A stretch of 58,383 nt of DNA from a bacterium. GTDB lineage: Bacteria; Bdellovibrionota_C; UBA2361; RFPC01. Within the stretch, counting starts at the first letter, position 1, and the number at the start of each line of letters is the position of its first letter. Positions 56,595 through 58,383 of this stretch are shown in pieces. The stretch lies in assembly GCA_030431715.1 (NCBI GenBank), contig JAUIIO010000024.1, forward strand, positions 1-58,383, given 5' to 3'. The translations under genes and the position numbers were made by a program. The notes under the pieces were generated by a model. That model was given only the letters and a program-made list of their open reading frames with translations, made no database searches and was not told the origin of the DNA.

Positions 56595-58383
56595 ATGCCA
56601 CTGACCCTTGGACTTAATCTCTCAAGCCTACGGGCACAGACACAGCTTTCGAAAACGAGTAGCGAGCTATCTACAGTGTTTGAACGACTGTCCTCTGGGC
56701 AGAGAATAAACAGAGCTAGTGACGATGCTGCAGGCCTTGCAATCGCTGATAGTCTAAACGCCGATGCCAGAGTCTATACGCAAGGTGTTCGAAATCTCAA
56801 CGATGGGATTTCAGTTCTCAACATCGCTGATGGAGCTCTGCAAGAACTCACAAACATTACCTTCCGTTTAACTGAGCTAGCTGAGCAAGCAGCGAATGGA
56901 ACCCTTGGAGCTTCGCAGCGAGCATCTCTGGACGAAGAAGCACAGGCGCTTAAGGCCGAATACTTTAGAATTGCAAAATCCACGGAGTTTAACGGGAGGA
57001 ACCTTTTTGAGGGAGATTATGGCGTGCTCTCATTGCAGGCTGGGTATGGTTCTGATGCAACGATTAGCAATGAGCTTGGTGGAAAGATAGGTAGTGGTGA
57101 GTTTGCAGAGCAGACTACGTTTACTGCAGGCAATTTTACATCTGGTGTTGTAACAGGAGATTTTAACAATGATGGCCACACAGATTTCATATCATCCAGT
57201 ACGCTTGATAATTATTTAAGTGTGTATCTTGGAACTGGAAATGGCGGATTTGCTCCGGAGGCTCAAGAAACCTTCGCTTATGCTACCAACTCAATTTATA
57301 CCGCTGACTTTAATAATGACGGCATTCTGGATCTCATAACAAATAAGATCAGTAATGATTTAGTGAGCGTGTATATTGGCAATGGAGATGGAACATTCGG
57401 CCGTTACGCAACATACTCAATGGGTGACGCTCCTTATGCCACCGCTATTGCGGATTTTAATGGAGATGGTTTTTTAGATATTGCTACGAACGATGCTAAT
57501 GATGGAACAACGAGCGTTCGCTTAAATAATGGCGACGGAACATTTCAAGAGCGTGCCACGTTTGCAATGGGGACAGCCGTGCTTGGGATCTCCTCAGGTG
57601 ACTTCAATAACGACGGCATAGTAGATCTTGTTGGAGTAAACAATTCGGCACCTTTCTATATAAGTGTATTGCTAGGTAATGGCGACGGTACGTTTGGATC
57701 TAATACAACCTTTACCGCTGGTGGCACAAGCGCAGGCACAGTGCTGGTGTCTGATGTAAATGGCGATGGTTTAGATGATGTGTTAACGGCCGATCGTGGT
57801 TCAAATACATTAAGTGTTCTTATCGGAGATGGTGATGGCACTTTTCAAACGGGAGTAACCTATAGCCTTGGTAATCTGAATGGATGGCCACATGCCATTG
57901 ATGTTGGTGATTTTAATGGCGATGGGATTGTTGACGTTGTCAGTGCTGAAAGTAATGACAATACTGTTAGTGTCTTACTTGGTAGAGGTGATGGGACTTT
58001 TCAGGGTAGGGTTTCATACAGCGCTGGAGGGGCCCCTAGGTGGGTAGCAACTGACGATCTGAATGGTGATGGAGTCTTAGACATTCTTACGGCCAATGAA
58101 ACTGGTGACACCGTAAGTCTTTTATTTGGTGAAACAACTTCAGGAGTTGCGCCAATATTAGATTTTTCACTGGCTACGCAAGCGGAAGCGAAACAAGCGC
58201 TATCGCGATTTCAACAAAAACTTGATCATCTTTCGACTCAGCGTGGCCAGTTAGGCGCATTTCAATCACGCATAGAGGTCGCAGAGAATGTCTTAAGTAT
58301 TTCAGCTGAAAATTTCAAAGCAGCTGAAAGCCGAATTCGCGATGCTGATATAGCACAGGAATCAGCGAATCTAGTAAGGTTAC
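56595..58383 (+). CDS. Flagellin with seven-repeat FG-GAP propeller (copy 6, cut by window end)
   Basis: The frame is open from the ATG to the last base, 596 codons plus one base. About 20-25 residues of the C-terminus are missing. The N-terminus resembles copy 3 at its first residues (LGLNLSSLRAQTQLSKTSSEL) and copy 5 afterwards. The seven loops are DFNNDGHTD, DFNNDGILD, DFNGDGFLD, DFNNDGIVD, DVNGDGLDD, DFNGDGIVD and DLNGDGVLD, followed by SGVAPILDF and the C-terminal helices. The last 127 bases of the window are identical to 56378-56504 in copy 5. Confidence 0.93.
   Translation, partial: MPLTLGLNLSSLRAQTQLSKTSSELSTVFERLSSGQRINRASDDAAGLAIADSLNADARVYTQGVRNLNDGISVLNIADGALQELTNITFRLTELAEQAANGTLGASQRASLDEEAQALKAEYFRIAKSTEFNGRNLFEGDYGVLSLQAGYGSDATISNELGGKIGSGEFAEQTTFTAGNFTSGVVTGDFNNDGHTDFISSSTLDNYLSVYLGTGNGGFAPEAQETFAYATNSIYTADFNNDGILDLITNKISNDLVSVYIGNGDGTFGRYATYSMGDAPYATAIADFNGDGFLDIATNDANDGTTSVRLNNGDGTFQERATFAMGTAVLGISSGDFNNDGIVDLVGVNNSAPFYISVLLGNGDGTFGSNTTFTAGGTSAGTVLVSDVNGDGLDDVLTADRGSNTLSVLIGDGDGTFQTGVTYSLGNLNGWPHAIDVGDFNGDGIVDVVSAESNDNTVSVLLGRGDGTFQGRVSYSAGGAPRWVATDDLNGDGVLDILTANETGDTVSLLFGETTSGVAPILDFSLATQAEAKQALSRFQQKLDHLSTQRGQLGAFQSRIEVAENVLSISAENFKAAESRIRDADIAQESANLVRL

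Overview
The window reads as a chromosomal segment of a Gram-negative, flagellated bacterium. LpxB (lipid A synthesis), an outer-membrane barrel protein, lipoproteins with lipoboxes, a GspE/PilB-type ATPase and flagellins with a sigma-28 type promoter all point that way. A DUF6178-like protein beside infC and an HDOD protein suggest a deltaproteobacterium-like lineage (Desulfobacterota, Bdellovibrionota, SAR324 or similar), but nothing here fixes the taxon. No rRNA, tRNA, transposase, prophage or CRISPR array was seen.

Layout. 1-5.9 kb: HDOD protein (cut by the left edge), fumarase C, small membrane protein, secreted trypsin-like zymogen. 6-8.4 kb: secreted small protein, DUF6178-like protein and infC (TTG start). 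8.7-14.3 kb: surface-polysaccharide cluster (epimerase, glycosyltransferase, phosphodiesterase, flippase) followed by murI. 14.4-21.6 kb: five-gene minus-strand operon of a NarL-type regulator without its phospho-acceptor Asp, DUF58, transglutaminase, TPR protein and MoxR ATPase. 21.8-27.2 kb: pssA, a PmtA-like methyltransferase, pgi and an SLC13/RCK_C transporter. 27.3-32.6 kb: AhpD/AhpC-type peroxide defence, M32 carboxypeptidase and a CAP-domain secreted protein with a very basic Cys tail. 33-40.4 kb: four tandem flagellin genes. 40.5-54.4 kb: secreted protein, porin-like barrel, lpxB, Cys-rich lipoprotein, hydrolases, ddl, GAF-fused GspE/PilB ATPase, DUF4405 plus cytochrome c, and a nucleotidyltransferase/RHH pair. 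54.7 kb to the end: a second flagellin array (two genes, the last cut by the window edge).

The outstanding system is the flagellin set. All six genes keep normal flagellin D0/D1 ends, but in place of the usual hypervariable D2/D3 each carries exactly seven FG-GAP/VCBS-type repeats with DxNxDGxxD calcium loops. That is the repeat number of an integrin-alpha-like seven-bladed beta-propeller. Within each array the genes are one base apart, and the codons of an extra C-terminal Gly-Gly-Arg/Ala tail are also the Shine-Dalgarno of the next gene. Both arrays have a sigma-28-like promoter and a conserved 61-nt leader block containing a hairpin with compensatory base changes. The filament would be coated with diverse propellers on a conserved, apparently gene-converted scaffold.

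A second theme is intergenic structure. There is a set of about 140-160 bp elements with long imperfect inverted-repeat arms. The arms differ between loci (CTCCGCG, AACCGC, ACCTGC and CTTGTC types), but a short central hairpin recurs. A separate family of CATTGCGAGG palindromes is also present, one copy with a second repeat nested in it.
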